Below are positions 5,342 through 6,801 of a stretch of DNA of 6,801 bases, piece after piece; position 1 is the first letter of the stretch; each line of letters opens with the position of its first letter. Source of the stretch: Micrococcales bacterium (GTDB lineage Bacteria > Actinomycetota > Actinomycetes > Actinomycetales > Dermatophilaceae); NCBI GenBank assembly GCA_003157445.1, contig PMJN01000049.1, positions 1-6,801 on the forward strand, read 5' to 3'. Under the pieces are notes generated by a model. The model did not search any database. It was not told the origin of the DNA and saw only the letters and a program-made list of their open reading frames with translations. A program made the translations under genes and the position numbers.

Positions 5342-5351
5342 TCGGGTCGGA

Positions 5352-6801
5352 TCAGATCTTCTGCATCGTGCCCTGGGACAGGTAGCGCGCATGCCACGAC
5401 AGTGCCTCGCCGAGCAGGTGCGGAGTGTGCTTGCCTGAGCTCGCGGTTGCCCGATCGAGGTAGTCCTGCAGAGCCGCCCGGTAGTCCGGGTGGGCGCAGT
5501 GGTCGATGATCTGCTGGGCACGGCGCCTTGGCGGCAAGCCACGTAAATCGGCCAGACCCTGCTCGGTGACGATGACGTGCGTGTCGTGCTCGGTGTGGTC
5601 GACGTGGCTGGCCATCGGCACAATGCACGAGATCGTTCCGCCCTTGGCGGTGGACGGCGAGAGAAACATAGAGATGAACGCGTTGCGGGCGAAGTCACCC
5701 GAGCCACCAATGCCGTTCACGATGCTGGAGCCCATGAGGTGAGTTGAGTTCACGTTGCCGTACATGTCGGCCTCGATCATGCCGTTCATAGCCAGACAGC
5801 CGAGCCGGCGAATAACCTCTGGGTGGTTGCTGATCTCCTGCGGGCGAAGAATGATCCGCTCGCGATAGTCAGCGATGTTCGCGTTCAGCTCCGCCATGCC
5901 GTCCTCGCTGAGAGAGAAGGCCGTAGCCGAGACCATGCTCAACGTACCGTTTCGGATCAGTTCCAGCATCCCGTCCTGGATGACCTCGGTATAGGCGGTC
6001 AGTGGTCGGAACGGGCCTTCACCAAGCCCCAGCATGACGGCGTTGGCGATGTTGCCGACCCCTGACTGCAGTGGCAACAGTGTCTCGGGCAACCGTCCCT
6101 TCTTCACTTCGTGGGCGAGGAAGTCCATGACGTGAAGCGCAATCTGTTTCGAGTCGGCATCGGGCGCCTTGAACGGCGAGTTGCGGTCCGGCTTGTCGGT
6201 GCGCACCACAGCGATGATCTTCTCTGGAGGGCAATGCAGGTACGGCACCCCGATACGGTCTGAGGGGTCAGTGATCTGCAGCGGTTTGCGATGCGGAGGC
6301 AGCGCAGTGCCGTAGTAGATGTCGTGCATGCCCTCAAGTTCGAGAGGCTGGGCTGAGTTCACCTCGAGGATGATCTTGTCGGCCTGGTCAATCCACGTCT
6401 TGTTGTTGCCCACCGAGGTGGACGGGATCAGCTCGCCGTTGGCCGTGATCCCGGCGACCTCGATGACGGCGACGTCCATGTGCCCGAAGAAGCCTTCCCA
6501 GACCATCTGCGCTACGTGGGACAGATGGATATCCATGTACTCCATCAACCCGGCGTTGATCTTGGCGCGGCTCACGGGGTCGGACTGGTACGGCATGCGC
6601 AAGTCGATCCCCTCGACCTCCGCCAGTGCGCCGTCGAGCTCGGGAGCTGTCGATGCGCCAGTCCAGACGCTGACGGCAAAGCGGTCACCCTGCGCCTTCG
6701 CCTCGCTCATGCGAGCGACCAACGCGGCAGGCACCGCCTTCGGGTAGCCGGAGCCGGTGAATCCGCTCATCCCAACATTTGATCCCGCCGGGATGAACGC
6801 G
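5352..6801 (-). CDS. Succinyl-CoA:acetate (or propionate) CoA-transferase, acetyl-CoA hydrolase/transferase family, partial at the right edge
   Basis: The frame ends at a TGA at 5354-5352 and runs open to the right edge, giving 482 residues; by comparison with A. aceti AarC about 20 N-terminal residues are missing. The ATG at 6770 is internal, because family-typical residues (AFIPAGSNVG) precede it in frame. The family moves CoA between succinate and acetate, or propionate in propionibacteria, where this step closes the propionate fermentation cycle. Matches to AarC include SGFTGSGYPK near the N-terminus, QSGVGNIANAV, the YTEVIQDGML block (about 5990-5960) whose Glu (codon at 5987-5985) aligns with the catalytic Glu294 that carries CoA as a thioester, GSGDFARNAF, the PMASHVDHTEHD block and VTEQGLADLRGL. 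All expected blocks are intact. Acetate versus propionate as acceptor cannot be decided from sequence. It is convergent with mscL. Confidence 0.92.
   Translation of the reverse strand, partial: AFIPAGSNVGMSGFTGSGYPKAVPAALVARMSEAKAQGDRFAVSVWTGASTAPELDGALAEVEGIDLRMPYQSDPVSRAKINAGLMEYMDIHLSHVAQMVWEGFFGHMDVAVIEVAGITANGELIPSTSVGNNKTWIDQADKIILEVNSAQPLELEGMHDIYYGTALPPHRKPLQITDPSDRIGVPYLHCPPEKIIAVVRTDKPDRNSPFKAPDADSKQIALHVMDFLAHEVKKGRLPETLLPLQSGVGNIANAVMLGLGEGPFRPLTAYTEVIQDGMLELIRNGTLSMVSATAFSLSEDGMAELNANIADYRERIILRPQEISNHPEVIRRLGCLAMNGMIEADMYGNVNSTHLMGSSIVNGIGGSGDFARNAFISMFLSPSTAKGGTISCIVPMASHVDHTEHDTHVIVTEQGLADLRGLPPRRRAQQIIDHCAHPDYRAALQDYLDRATASSGKHTPHLLGEALSWHARYLSQGTMQKI

Noticed and set aside
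6768..6770. ATG 6770 as the start of the CoA-transferase
   Set aside because: The frame continues upstream with family-conserved residues to the window edge, so the true start is outside.
1..6801. Defence system, CRISPR array, mobile element or novel multi-gene system
   Set aside because: No spaced direct repeats, transposase, integrase, nuclease or toxin genes were found; the larger genes belong to known housekeeping or stress families.

Overview
The window is GC-rich, densely coded DNA from a high-GC Gram-positive bacterium (Actinomycetota). The best guess for a lineage is the Propionibacteriaceae (Cutibacterium/Propionibacterium type). This rests on the succinate:acetyl/propionyl-CoA transferase at the right edge, GTG starts, apparent leaderless promoters and mycobacterial-like FmdB and MscL proteins. 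The lineage is inferred; no marker gene is present.

Layout, left to right. A penicillin-acylase-family Ntn hydrolase on the minus strand runs off the left edge (1-1341). It is divergent, almost start to start, from a CPA1-type potassium/proton antiporter with a C-terminal RCK_C domain (1351-2865, +). A stretch of about 400 bp follows with a hairpin, a possible 36-residue membrane peptide on the minus strand, a 14-bp perfect palindrome and, just before the next gene, a CIRCE-like HrcA operator. That operator covers the start region of an FmdB-family zinc-ribbon gene (3268-3648, +), which resembles the mycobacterial redox chaperone Rv0991c/Ruc. Next come a 5'-methylthioadenosine phosphorylase (3759-4631, +), a non-coding gap with a 14-bp-stem hairpin, and mscL (4923-5279, +). 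A 13-bp-stem hairpin separates mscL from the convergent CoA-transferase gene (minus strand, 5352 to beyond the right edge).

Functionally this is housekeeping and stress physiology rather than a mobile or defence region. The antiporter and MscL act in ion and osmotic homeostasis, and the FmdB protein probably in protein-folding stress under HrcA control. The phosphorylase salvages the by-product of polyamine synthesis, and the CoA-transferase acts in acetate/propionate and succinate metabolism. The most informative observation is the CIRCE-like element, which ties the FmdB gene to the GroE heat-shock regulon. No CRISPR array, tRNA, rRNA, insertion sequence or phage gene was seen.
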